Source: DASWOJ01 sp964242415
GTDB lineage: Bacteria > Pseudomonadota > Alphaproteobacteria > Acetobacterales > Acetobacteraceae
Reading direction: 5' to 3'
DNA length: 64,000 bases
NCBI GenBank assembly: GCA_964242415.1
Contig: CAXTAT010000007.1
Coordinates: forward strand, 137,559-201,558
In this document: positions 42,357 through 50,974 of the stretch, in pieces
Position numbering within the stretch: position 1 is the first letter of the stretch
Layout of the letters: every line of letters begins with the position of its first letter
Notes under the pieces: generated by a model
Databases searched by the model: none
What the model saw: only the letters and a program-made list of their open reading frames with translations
What the model was told of the DNA's origin: nothing
Program-made: the position numbers and the translations under genes

Positions 42357-43910
42357 TTGACCACAACGCTGATCCGTAGCCGTGCCGCCCTGATGCCGAC
42401 GCGGGGGCGCTACCAGGTCCAGACGGTGCCGGACGGCGCCGTGCTGCAGGAGGACGGCGTAATCGCCGAGGTCGGCACGTTCGAGGCGCTGCACCGCAAG
42501 TACCCGGATACCCCCGTGATCGGCACCGGCGCCGAAATCCTGCTGCCGGCCTTCGTGAACGGGCACCACCATGTCGGCCTGACGCCGGTGCAGCTTGGCT
42601 CCCCCGACATGCCGCTGGAGCTATGGTTCGTCACCCGCATGGTGGCGCGCAACCTGAACCTGTACCTGGACACGCTGTACTCGGCGTTCGAGATGGTGGC
42701 GTCCGGCATCACGACCGTGCAGCACATCCACGGCTGGATGCCCGGCACCGCCGACCAGGTGCAGGGCTACGCCAACGACGTGGTGCGCGCCTACGAGGAC
42801 ATCGGCATGCGGGTGTCGTACTGCTACGCGGTGCGGGACCAGAACCGGCTGGCCTACCGGGACGACGCCGAGCTGGTCGCCTCGCTGCCGCCGGAGCTGC
42901 GCGGGCCGATGCAGGCGTGGTTCGACCGGTTCCGGCTGACGCTGGATGGGGCGATGGAGATGTTCGGCGCCATGCACGGCGCGCACGCGGGGAAGGACCG
43001 GGTTCGCATCCAGTTGGCGCCGGCCAACCTGCACTGGTGCAGCGACACGGCCTTGGCGCGGCTGGCAGAGACTTCGGAGCGATATCAGGTGCCGCTGCAC
43101 ATGCACCTGGTGGAGACGGCGTACCAGAAGGAGTACGCGCGGCGCCGGGGCGGCGGCACGGCGGTGGAGTACCTCGACCGCTTCGGGCTGATGAACCCGC
43201 GGATGACGCTGGGGCATGGGGTGTGGCTGAACGAGCGGGACATCGCCCGGGTGGCGGAGACGGGGACCTGCATCTGCCACAACTGCAGCTCCAACTTCCG
43301 GCTGCGGTCGGGCGTGGCGCCGCTGAACCGGTTTGCCGCGCAGGGGGTCAACGTCGCCATCGGGCTGGACGAGGCCGGGATCAACGACGACCGCGACATG
43401 CTGCAGGAGATGCGGATGGTGCTGCGTGCCCACCGGGTGCCCGGCATGGACGATCCCGGCTTGGAAGACAGTGTGCCAACGATGGACCAGGTGCTGACGA
43501 TGGCCACCGTCGGCGGGGCGCGCACCACCGCCTGGGGCGATCACCTGGGCACCTTGGAGGTGGGCACGGCCGCCGACCTGGTACTGCTGGACTGGCAGGC
43601 GATCAGCTACCCCTACTTGGACGAGGAGACGCCGGTGCTGGACGCGGTGATCCAGCGCGCCAAGACTGGCGGGGTGCGCCACGTCGTATGCGGCGGCGAG
43701 ACGATCTATGCCGAGGGGCGGTTTACCCGGGTGGACCAGGCTGCGGCGCTCAAGGCGTTGCACGACGAGCTGGGTCATGCCCTGTCGGACGACGAGGTGC
43801 AGCGGCGGCGGCTGTCCAAGGCGCTGCTGCCGCACATCAAGCGGTTCTACGCCGGCTACATGGACCCGGCCGCGCACGAGCCGTTCTACCGGCCTAGCTC
43901 CCGGGTCTGA
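42357..43910 (+). CDS. TRZ/ATZ-type amidohydrolase (2)
   Basis: 517 aa. The TTG at 42357 is chosen because GGAG (42347-42350) lies six bases upstream; a TTG at 42345 lacks this. Metal motifs: NGHHHVG, HMHLVET, GHGVWL, and a late GLDEAGINDD with the catalytic Asp. It is related to, but clearly different from, the amidohydrolase at 37296. It shares the sigma-54-controlled unit with the SsuABC-like transporter, so it probably deaminates or hydrolyses the imported compound. Confidence 0.84.
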   Translation: MTTTLIRSRAALMPTRGRYQVQTVPDGAVLQEDGVIAEVGTFEALHRKYPDTPVIGTGAEILLPAFVNGHHHVGLTPVQLGSPDMPLELWFVTRMVARNLNLYLDTLYSAFEMVASGITTVQHIHGWMPGTADQVQGYANDVVRAYEDIGMRVSYCYAVRDQNRLAYRDDAELVASLPPELRGPMQAWFDRFRLTLDGAMEMFGAMHGAHAGKDRVRIQLAPANLHWCSDTALARLAETSERYQVPLHMHLVETAYQKEYARRRGGGTAVEYLDRFGLMNPRMTLGHGVWLNERDIARVAETGTCICHNCSSNFRLRSGVAPLNRFAAQGVNVAIGLDEAGINDDRDMLQEMRMVLRAHRVPGMDDPGLEDSVPTMDQVLTMATVGGARTTAWGDHLGTLEVGTAADLVLLDWQAISYPYLDEETPVLDAVIQRAKTGGVRHVVCGGETIYAEGRFTRVDQAAALKALHDELGHALSDDEVQRRRLSKALLPHIKRFYAGYMDPAAHEPFYRPSSRV

Positions 43911-43920
43911 TGCCGGCTGC

Positions 43921-43950
43921 TGCTCCCTCTCCCGGAGGGAGAGGGGGCAG
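43921..43950. terminator. Hairpin between convergent genes (half family B repeat)
   Basis: CCCTCTCCC-GGA-GGGAGAGGG, a nine-bp stem with a three-base loop, directly after the amidohydrolase stop. It matches one arm of the family B element and could end transcription in both directions. Confidence 0.45.
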
Positions 43951-44010
43951 GCAGACGCGGCCCGCATCGAGCGGGAGTGGCCCGGCAGTGCACGCGCCGC
44001 CCGCCCGCCG

Positions 44011-44991
44011 CTAGCGGTCCTGCAGAAGGCCCACGACCTGGATCGCGGCGGCGGCCCGGGTCTCCACGCCCATCTTGGCGAACACCTGCTCCAGGTGCTT
44101 GTTCACCGTCCGCGGGCTGAGGCCCAGGATGTCCGCAATGTCCCGGTTGGTCTTGCCCCGGCTGACCCATAGCAGCACCTCGGCCTCGCGCAGCGTCAGC
44201 CGCAGCCGGTCGCGCAGCGTCTGCTCGTCCGAGGCCCCGTCTAGGCACACCAGCCGCAGCAGCATCTCGTCCGCGCTGATCTGCCCGACGTAGGACGCCT
44301 CGACCGTCTTGCCCGTCGCCGCCGCGGTGAAGGCCATCGGCTTGCAACGGCCCGGCTGCGCGGCGCAGCCCAGTGCCCAGGCCACGACGGCCTCCGGCAG
44401 CGGCCGCGCGCCCGGCCCAGGGTCGCCGGCGTCAAGCCAGGCGGCAGCCTGCGGCGTGCACCAGACCAGGCCGCCCGCCCGGTCCATCGCCAGCAGGTAA
44501 CGCCCCGTGGTGTCCAGCGCCGCCTGCGCGCTTTGCGTCAGGCGGGCGTTGGCCAGGTGGACGCCCACGCGGGCGATCAGCTCGGCCGGCGCGACGGGCT
44601 TGGTCAGGTAATCCACCCCGCCGGCGTCCAGGGCGCGCACGACGTGCTCGGTCTCGGTCAGCCCGGTCATGAACACCACCGGAACGGCCGCGTTCATGCG
44701 GCTGCGCTTCAGGCGTTCGCAGGTCTCGAAGCCGTCCATGCCGGGCATCACGGCGTCCATCAGGATGATGTCGGGCGTCACCCGCTCGACCAGCGCCAGG
44801 GCCGCCGCGCCGGATTGCGCCAGCAGCACGGTGTAGCCGGCGAACTCCAGCGCCGCGCTCAGCATCCCGAGCGTGCCCGGCGAGTCGTCCACCACCAGCA
44901 CGATGCGGCCCGAGTTGTCCGGCCGCGGCAGCGTTCCCGCAGCCGGGCCTGCAACCCCTGGTGTCATGCTGGGCGTCAAGCGGGGCGTCAT
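44011..44991 (-). CDS. Response regulator, receiver plus LuxR-type HTH
   Basis: 326 aa. Receiver domain: acidic pair Asp35-Asp36, phospho-acceptor Asp79 (IILMDAVMPGMDG), TKP Lys near 131. A middle region of about 100 residues (160-255) looks PAS-like (YLLAMDRAGGLVWCTPQA). The carboxy end is a LuxR/NarL helix-turn-helix (LTLREAEVLLWVSRGKTNRDIADILGLSPRTVNKHL). Its start overlaps the stop of the kinase gene by 4 nt, so the two are co-translated partners. The divergent urea/formamide operon is the likely target. Confidence 0.88.
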   Translation of the reverse strand: MTPRLTPSMTPGVAGPAAGTLPRPDNSGRIVLVVDDSPGTLGMLSAALEFAGYTVLLAQSGAAALALVERVTPDIILMDAVMPGMDGFETCERLKRSRMNAAVPVVFMTGLTETEHVVRALDAGGVDYLTKPVAPAELIARVGVHLANARLTQSAQAALDTTGRYLLAMDRAGGLVWCTPQAAAWLDAGDPGPGARPLPEAVVAWALGCAAQPGRCKPMAFTAAATGKTVEASYVGQISADEMLLRLVCLDGASDEQTLRDRLRLTLREAEVLLWVSRGKTNRDIADILGLSPRTVNKHLEQVFAKMGVETRAAAAIQVVGLLQDR

Positions 44992-47900
44992 GCCGGCGCC
45001 GACTGCATGCGGTCGAGCGCGGCCATGAAGTCGTCCAGCCGGAACTCCGCCACCAGCACCCGCAGCCCGGCGACGGCAGGCGCCAGGCCGGGGTCCTCGG
45101 CCTCCATCTCGTCCAGGCGCTTGCGGATGCCGCGGACGTAGCCGATCAGCGCTAGTTCCCGAAGCTGCGCCGCCTGCGCCGGGGCGAGCGGGGCCGGCGG
45201 CGCTCGGCCGGGCGCGTCAGGGCTCCGCACCGTGGCGGACAGGTCGGTCCAGGTCAGGCCCATCCGCATCGCGATGGTGTCGAACAGCAGCGCCAGATCG
45301 ACTGGCTTCGGGATCACCGCGTCGTGGTGCGCGGCGGGGTCGGGCGGCTGGCGCAGCTCCCCGGCGTTCGCCGACACGATCACGATGCGCGCGGCGGTAT
45401 GGCCCATCGCACGCAGCCGCCGGGCCACCTCCCACCCATCCATTCCCGGCATTGCGAGGTCAACCAGGAACAGGTCCGGCGCCGACCGGGCCGCCAGCAG
45501 CAGGCACCCCGCCCCGTCCTCCGCGCACAGCACGGTGAAGCCGAGCGGCACCAGCGCATCCTGCAGCAGTGCGCGGTGCACCGGGTTGTCGTCCACCACC
45601 ACCACCGTCCGCCGTGCGCCGAGGTAGCCGTCAAGCTGCCGCCGGGCCGGGGGCGCCAGGCGCGGCTGCCGGACTTCGGACAGCATGAGGCGGATGGTGA
45701 AGCGGCTGCCGGCGCCGGGTTCGCTGCGAAGCGTGATTTCGCCACCCATGATCTGGGTCAGCAGCTTGGTGATCGTGAGGCCCAGGCCCACGCCGGGCAC
45801 CAGCGGGCCGTGGTCGATGCGCTGGAACGGCTCGAACACCCGGGCCTGGTCGGCGGCGCCGATGCCGATGCCGGTGTCGGCGACCTCGATCTCGGCGATC
45901 TCCCCGCGGCGGCGCAGGTGCAGGCCGACGGTGCCGGCCTGGGTGAACTTCATTGCGTTGGACAGCAGGTTGATCAGGATTTGCCGCAGCCGGCGCTCGT
46001 CGGTCCACACCATGGCGGGCAGGTCGGCTGGGATGTCGAACACGAACGCCAAGCCCTTCGCCTCTGCCTGCAGGCGGAACATATTGGCGATCTGGCCCAG
46101 GAACTCCGGCAGGCGGACCTCGTCGCGATACAGCTCGATCCGCCCGGCCTCGATCTTGGAGATGTCGAGCAGGCCCTCAATCAGTCCGGTCAGGTGCTCG
46201 CCGCTGCGGCGTATGATGCCGATGCTCTCGCGCCGCGCCTCGGGGATGCTGGCGTCGTGCTCCAGCAGTTGCGCGTAGCCGAGTATGGCGTTCAAGGGCG
46301 ACCGCAGCTCGTGGCTGACGCCGACGACGAAGCGGCTTTTGGCGAGGTTGGCGGCCTCGGCGACCTCTTTGGCCTTTTGCAGTTGCGCGTCGGTCCGCCG
46401 GTGCGCGCTGATCTCGCCGGTCAGCAGGGCGGTCTGCCGGTCGGTCTCCTGCTGCGCCACCCGTTGGCTATCGAGCGCCAGCACCAGCAGCCAGGCCGCG
46501 ACGCCGGCGATCACCGCGAGCACAAAGAACGCCTTCCAGAATGCGGCGGCAATCACCGGCGCGCTGCCATCGACCTGGGCGTGTATGCCCAGCAGAATGA
46601 GTCCGATGATGGCGGTGAACAGGCAGAACACCGCGCAGAACTGCCCCAGCGGGCTGGCCAGCGCCACCAGCGCCCGCGGCGGCAGCACCCGGGCCAGCGC
46701 CCGGCGCACCTGCTGCGGCGCGCGGGCGGCCTCGGGCTTGCAGCGGTCGTGGCAGCGTGCGTCGAGCGAGCAGCATAGGGAGCAGATCGACCCGGAATAG
46801 GCCGGGCAGAACGCCATGTCGTCCGGCTCGAACGGGTTCTCGCACACCACGCAGCGCAGCGTGCCCAGCCGGGACCAGTGCAGGCGCGGCTTGCGGGCCA
46901 GGTAGAACCGCCCCTCGGTGGCCCAGGCCAGCAGCGGCGCCAGGGCGAACGCCACGCCGAACGCCAGGAACGGCGACAGCGCCTGCGCCGTCTGCCCGAA
47001 CCCTCCGGCATAGGCGCACACCGACACCAGCACTCCGCCGCCCATGCCGCCCATGCCGACCGGGTTGATGTCGAACAGGTGGGCGCGCTTGAACTCGATC
47101 CCGGCCGGGCTGAAGCCCAGCGGCTTGTTCACCACCAGGTCCGCCACCAGCGCTCCCACCCACGCGGCGGCGACGTTGGAGTAGCCGACCAGGATGTGCT
47201 CGATGGCCTCGTATACCCCGATCTCCATCAGCAGCAGCGCGATGGCGAGGTTGAACACCAGCCACACCACCCGGCCGGGGTGGCTGTGCGTCAGGCGGGA
47301 GAAGAAGTTGGACCAGGCGATGGACCCGGCATAGGCGTTGGTCACGTTGATCTTCATCTGCGAGATGCCGACGAACAGCGCCATCAGCAGCAGCGCCGCC
47401 CCGGGGGCCGCGACGACGTAGCCGAACGCGACCCGGTACATGGCCGACGGCATCGCCGCCTCGGCCACGGGCAGCCCGTGCGCCACCGCCAGCGTCGCCA
47501 GGAACGACCCGGCCAGCAGCTTCAGCACGCCCGGCACGATCCAGCCGGGTCCGCCGGCCAGCAGCGCCCCCCACCAGCCCGCCCGCGCCCGCAGCGGCGC
47601 CTGGGGACCGGGCTTGGGCGGTAGGAAGCGCAGGAAGTCTACCTGCTCGCCGATCTGCGCGATCAGGGAGAACACGACCGACGCCGCCGCGCCGAACAGG
47701 CCGACCTGGAACGACCCGCCGGCTGGCCCAGCCGCGCCGTGGAACGCCGTCCACCCGTCGAAGGCGGCCGGCCCTTGTGCGGCGATGAAGGCGAAGGGCA
47801 GCAGGTGCAGCACGATCCACGCCGGCTGCGTCCAAAGCTGCAGGCGGCTGATGAAGGTGATGCCGTGCGTCACCAGCGGCACCACCGCAACGGTGCACAG

Positions 47901-48362
47901 CACGTAGCCGACCGGGGGCGGGATGCCGAAGCAGGCGTCCAGCACGGAGGCGAGGATGACGGCCTCGATGGCGAAGAACAGGAAGGTGAACGAGGCGTAG
48001 ATCAGTGACGTGATCGTGGAGCCGATGTAGCCGAACCCGGCGCCGCGGGTCAGCAGGTCGATGTCCACGCCATACCGCGCGGCGTAGTAGGCGATGGGCG
48101 CCCCGGTGGCGAAGATCAGCGCGCCGACAATGAGGATCGCCGCGACGGCGTTGATGAAGCCATAGCCGAGGGTGATGGTGCCGCCGATGGCCTCCAGCGC
48201 CAAGAACGAGATGGAGCCGAGCGCGGTGTTGGCGACGCGCGCCGCGGACCAGCGCCGGGCGGAGCGGGCGGTGAAACGCAGGGCGTAGTCTTCGAGGGTC
48301 TCGTCGGCGACCCACTGGTTGTACTCGCGCCGCACGCGGACGATGCGTTGCCGGGTCGCCAT
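44988..48362 (-). CDS. NCS1 permease-hybrid histidine kinase fusion
   Basis: 1124 aa. Residues 1-490 are a whole NCS1 (cytosine/purine/allantoin-type) permease with about twelve helices: TLEDYALRFTARSARRWS, ANTALGSISFLALEAIGG, NAYAGSIAWSNFFSR. Residues 504-541 hold eight Cys (504, 507, 519, 527, 530, 531, 537, 541), a likely metal site. Two more helices follow (about 570-630). Then come a HisKA domain (His684 in VSHELRSPL), HATPase (Asn802, DTGIGIG, GVGLGLTITKL) and a receiver (Asp925, Asp968, Lys1019), plus a helical tail that might be a degenerate phosphotransfer domain. No PAS domain. The permease probably senses, and may carry, a nucleobase- or amide-like ligand. Divergent from the Urt/Fmd operon and coupled to its response regulator. 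Confidence 0.88.
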   Translation of the reverse strand: MATRQRIVRVRREYNQWVADETLEDYALRFTARSARRWSAARVANTALGSISFLALEAIGGTITLGYGFINAVAAILIVGALIFATGAPIAYYAARYGVDIDLLTRGAGFGYIGSTITSLIYASFTFLFFAIEAVILASVLDACFGIPPPVGYVLCTVAVVPLVTHGITFISRLQLWTQPAWIVLHLLPFAFIAAQGPAAFDGWTAFHGAAGPAGGSFQVGLFGAAASVVFSLIAQIGEQVDFLRFLPPKPGPQAPLRARAGWWGALLAGGPGWIVPGVLKLLAGSFLATLAVAHGLPVAEAAMPSAMYRVAFGYVVAAPGAALLLMALFVGISQMKINVTNAYAGSIAWSNFFSRLTHSHPGRVVWLVFNLAIALLLMEIGVYEAIEHILVGYSNVAAAWVGALVADLVVNKPLGFSPAGIEFKRAHLFDINPVGMGGMGGGVLVSVCAYAGGFGQTAQALSPFLAFGVAFALAPLLAWATEGRFYLARKPRLHWSRLGTLRCVVCENPFEPDDMAFCPAYSGSICSLCCSLDARCHDRCKPEAARAPQQVRRALARVLPPRALVALASPLGQFCAVFCLFTAIIGLILLGIHAQVDGSAPVIAAAFWKAFFVLAVIAGVAAWLLVLALDSQRVAQQETDRQTALLTGEISAHRRTDAQLQKAKEVAEAANLAKSRFVVGVSHELRSPLNAILGYAQLLEHDASIPEARRESIGIIRRSGEHLTGLIEGLLDISKIEAGRIELYRDEVRLPEFLGQIANMFRLQAEAKGLAFVFDIPADLPAMVWTDERRLRQILINLLSNAMKFTQAGTVGLHLRRRGEIAEIEVADTGIGIGAADQARVFEPFQRIDHGPLVPGVGLGLTITKLLTQIMGGEITLRSEPGAGSRFTIRLMLSEVRQPRLAPPARRQLDGYLGARRTVVVVDDNPVHRALLQDALVPLGFTVLCAEDGAGCLLLAARSAPDLFLVDLAMPGMDGWEVARRLRAMGHTAARIVIVSANAGELRQPPDPAAHHDAVIPKPVDLALLFDTIAMRMGLTWTDLSATVRSPDAPGRAPPAPLAPAQAAQLRELALIGYVRGIRKRLDEMEAEDPGLAPAVAGLRVLVAEFRLDDFMAALDRMQSAPA

Positions 48363-48398
48363 CGCTATGGGCCGGCAACGCCAGCGCGAGGACCCTGC

Positions 48399-48559
48399 CT
48401 GCTCCCTCTCCCGCTTCGGGAGAGGGTCGGGGTGAGGGGGTCTTGCCCGCTGCGCCGCCAAGGGCCGCCAGCGCTGCCAGAGCCGAGTTGCCCCGGCCAG
48501 GGACTGCGCCGCAAGACCCCCTCACCCCAACCCTCTCCCGAAGGGGGAGAGGGGGTCAG
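48399..48559. repeat. Dispersed palindromic repeat, family B copy 5
   Basis: Both arms complete. It lies in the divergent region 48363-48745 upstream of the kinase start; a frame running through it would falsely extend the kinase. Confidence 0.85.
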
Positions 48560-48672
48560 CGTAGTCCTCGCGCCATGTGCATTCCCATTGCCTCCCTGGG
48601 TCGTCCGCCACGGCTGCATCGTGTTTTGCGACCGCGGTTGATGACGCTGCCTGAGTGGACTGTGACGCCGCC

Positions 48673-48690
48673 ATACGTCGAATGACGTAT
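48673..48690. promoter_or_regulatory. Candidate operator palindrome upstream of urtA
   Basis: ATACGTC-GAAT-GACGTAT, perfect 7-bp arms with a 4-nt spacer, AT-richer than its surroundings, 55 bp before the binding-protein ATG and between the two divergent transcripts. It is a plausible site for the LuxR-type regulator. Confidence 0.5.
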
Positions 48691-48745
48691 ATCGCAGTGC
48701 ACAAAATCCGCCGACGCTTCGCCTCACGATATCTAGAGGTGTTCC

Positions 48746-50011
48746 ATGGCCGACGACAACAGCGACACGCCACGCGTCCCGATGCTGCGCCGGCGGGTGA
48801 TGCAGGGGTTGGCGGCGCTCCCGGCCGCGGCCCTGCTGCCCCGCGGCGCCTGGGCGCAAGCGCCTGCCACCAGCGCAATCAACACGACGGGCCTGGCCGT
48901 CACCGACACCGACGTGACGGTCGGCATCCTACACTCCATCACCGGCACCATGGCGATCAGCGAGACCGGCTCGGTGGAGGCGGAGAAGCTGGCGATCTCG
49001 CAGATCAACGCGTCCGGCGGCGTGCTGGGCCGGCAGATCAAGGTCATCCAGGAGGACGGCGCCAGCGACTGGCCCAACTTCGCTGAGAAAGCCAAGAAGC
49101 TGCTGGTGAACGACAAGTGCGCCGCGGTGTTCGGCTGCTGGACCTCGGCGTCGCGCAAGGCGGTGCTGCCGGTGTTCGAGCAGTACAACGGCATGCTGTA
49201 CTACCCGACGTTCTATGAGGGGCTGGAGCAGTCGAAGAACGTCATCTACACCGGGCAGGAGGCGACGCAGCAAATCCTGGCCGGCCTCGATTGGGTGAAC
49301 CGGACCCGGGGCAGCAAGTCGTTCTATCTGCTGGGGTCGGACTACATCTGGCCCCGCACGTCCAACAAGATCGCGCGCAAGCACATCGAAGGCCACCTCA
49401 CCGGCTGCAAGGTGGTGGGGGAGGACTACTTCCCGCTCGGCCACACGCAGTTCAACTCGGTCATCAACAAGATCAAGCTGTCCAAGCCCGATGTGATCTA
49501 CGCCATCATCGTCGGCGGCTCCAACGTCGCGTTCTACAAGCAGCTCAAGGCGGCGGGCGTCGATCTCAGCAAGCAGACGCTGCTGACCATCTCCGTCACC
49601 GAGGACGAGATCGAGGGCATCGGCGGCGAGAACATCGCCGGGGCGTTCGCCTGCATGAAGTACTTCCAGAGCCTGAAGAACCCGAACAACAAGGAGTTCG
49701 TCGCGGACTTCAAGAAGATGTGGGGCGAAAAGAGCGTGATCGGCGACGTGACGCAGGCGGCCTACCTCGGCCCCTGGCTGTGGAAGCTGACCGCCGAGAA
49801 GGCCGGCAGCTTCGACATCGACAAGATCGCCGCCGCCTCCCCAGGCGTCGAGTTCAAGGGTGCGCCGGAAGGCTACGTCCGCATCCACGAGAACCATCAC
49901 CTGTGGAGCAAGACCCGCGTCGGCAAGGCGCTGGTCGATGGGCAGTACGAGGTGGTTTTCGAGACGGAGGGCCTGGTCGAACCCAACCCGTTCCCCAAGG
50001 GCTACCAGTAA
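48746..50011 (+). CDS. urtA: Urea/formamide ABC transporter substrate-binding protein
   Basis: 421 aa with a leader (RRRVMQGLAALPAAALL...AWA). UrtA/FmdD hallmarks: VTVGILHSITGTMAISETG, INASGGVLGRQIKVI, VFGCWTSASRKAVLPVFE, GMLYYPTFYEGLEQSKNV, YTGQEATQQ. UrtA binds urea; FmdD homologues next to formamidase bind formamide or short amides, which fits this operon (fmdA and fmdB follow). An AGAGGT site precedes the ATG. The symbol denotes family. Confidence 0.9.
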   Translation: MADDNSDTPRVPMLRRRVMQGLAALPAAALLPRGAWAQAPATSAINTTGLAVTDTDVTVGILHSITGTMAISETGSVEAEKLAISQINASGGVLGRQIKVIQEDGASDWPNFAEKAKKLLVNDKCAAVFGCWTSASRKAVLPVFEQYNGMLYYPTFYEGLEQSKNVIYTGQEATQQILAGLDWVNRTRGSKSFYLLGSDYIWPRTSNKIARKHIEGHLTGCKVVGEDYFPLGHTQFNSVINKIKLSKPDVIYAIIVGGSNVAFYKQLKAAGVDLSKQTLLTISVTEDEIEGIGGENIAGAFACMKYFQSLKNPNNKEFVADFKKMWGEKSVIGDVTQAAYLGPWLWKLTAEKAGSFDIDKIAAASPGVEFKGAPEGYVRIHENHHLWSKTRVGKALVDGQYEVVFETEGLVEPNPFPKGYQ

Positions 50012-50041
50012 CCCGGCGGCAACAGGAACGGAGGGCAGGCC

Positions 50042-50968
50042 ATGATCTTCGGCTACTCCTTTGGCGACCTCGGCTCGATCATGGCCATGCAGGGGTTCGC
50101 GGGCCTGATCCTGTTCTCCGTCTTCGTGCTGATGGCGCTCGGCCTGGCGATCATCTTCGGCCAGATGGGCGTCATCAACATGGCGCACGGCGAGTTCATG
50201 ATCCTCGGCGCCTACGTCACCTTCCTCACCTCCCGGCTGTTCACGCTTTACCTGCCCGGCGCGTTCGGCGGCTACTTCTTCGTCGCCGTCGTGCTGGCGT
50301 TCTGCGTGACGGGCCTGCTGGGCATGGCCGTGGAGTGGGTGCTGATCCGCCACCTGTATCGCCGCCCGCTGGACACCCTGCTCGCGACCTGGGGCCTCAG
50401 CTTGATCCTGCAGCAGGTTTACCGCTCGGTGTTCGGCGCACGCGAGGTCGGCGTCGATCAGCCGGACTGGATGATGGGTGCGGCCAACGTGACCGACAGC
50501 ATCCAGATTCCCATCAACGGCCTGATCGTGATGGTGCTGACCACGCTGATCGCCACCGGGGTGTACGTGCTGATCTTCCGCATGGGCTGGGGCAAGCAGG
50601 TGCGGGCGGTGATGCAGAACCGCGCCATGGCCGGGGCAGTCGGCATCGACACCGCGCGGGTGGACTGCATGACGTTCGGCATCGGCTGCGGCATCGCGGG
50701 GGTGGCGGGCAGCGCCTTCACCATGATCGGATCGACCAGCCCGACCGCCGGACAGCTCTATATCGTGGACTCGTTCCTGGTGGTGGTGTTCGGCGGCGCC
50801 GGCAGCCTGGTGGGCACAATCGCGTCGGCGTTCACCATCTCGCAGGCGCGTTCGACGCTGGAGTTTTTCCTCAGCGGCTCCATGGCGCAGGTGATCGTGC
50901 TGCTAACCGTCGTCGGCATCCTGATGCTGCGGCCGCAAGGGCTGTTCGTGCTCAAGGTCCGGAGATAG
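50042..50968 (+). CDS. urtB: Urea/formamide ABC permease (UrtB class)
   Basis: 308 aa. LGLAIIFGQMGVINMAHGEFMILGAYVTF is the UrtB/LivH signature, and RAVMQNRAMAGAVGIDTARVDCMTFGIG follows. About eight membrane segments. Shorter than cyanobacterial UrtB forms that carry a long periplasmic insert. Confidence 0.9.
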   Translation: MIFGYSFGDLGSIMAMQGFAGLILFSVFVLMALGLAIIFGQMGVINMAHGEFMILGAYVTFLTSRLFTLYLPGAFGGYFFVAVVLAFCVTGLLGMAVEWVLIRHLYRRPLDTLLATWGLSLILQQVYRSVFGAREVGVDQPDWMMGAANVTDSIQIPINGLIVMVLTTLIATGVYVLIFRMGWGKQVRAVMQNRAMAGAVGIDTARVDCMTFGIGCGIAGVAGSAFTMIGSTSPTAGQLYIVDSFLVVVFGGAGSLVGTIASAFTISQARSTLEFFLSGSMAQVIVLLTVVGILMLRPQGLFVLKVRR

Positions 50969-50974
50969 CGCGGC

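Noticed and set aside
48363..48461. Longer kinase beginning at 48461
   Set aside because: The extra 33 residues are the translation of a family B repeat; the ATG at 48362 begins family-like sequence.
46468..48525. A 685-residue alternative frame over the kinase gene
   Set aside because: Same strand, wrong frame; Arg/Gly/Ala-rich without membrane segments, while the overlapping frame has clear NCS1 and kinase motifs.
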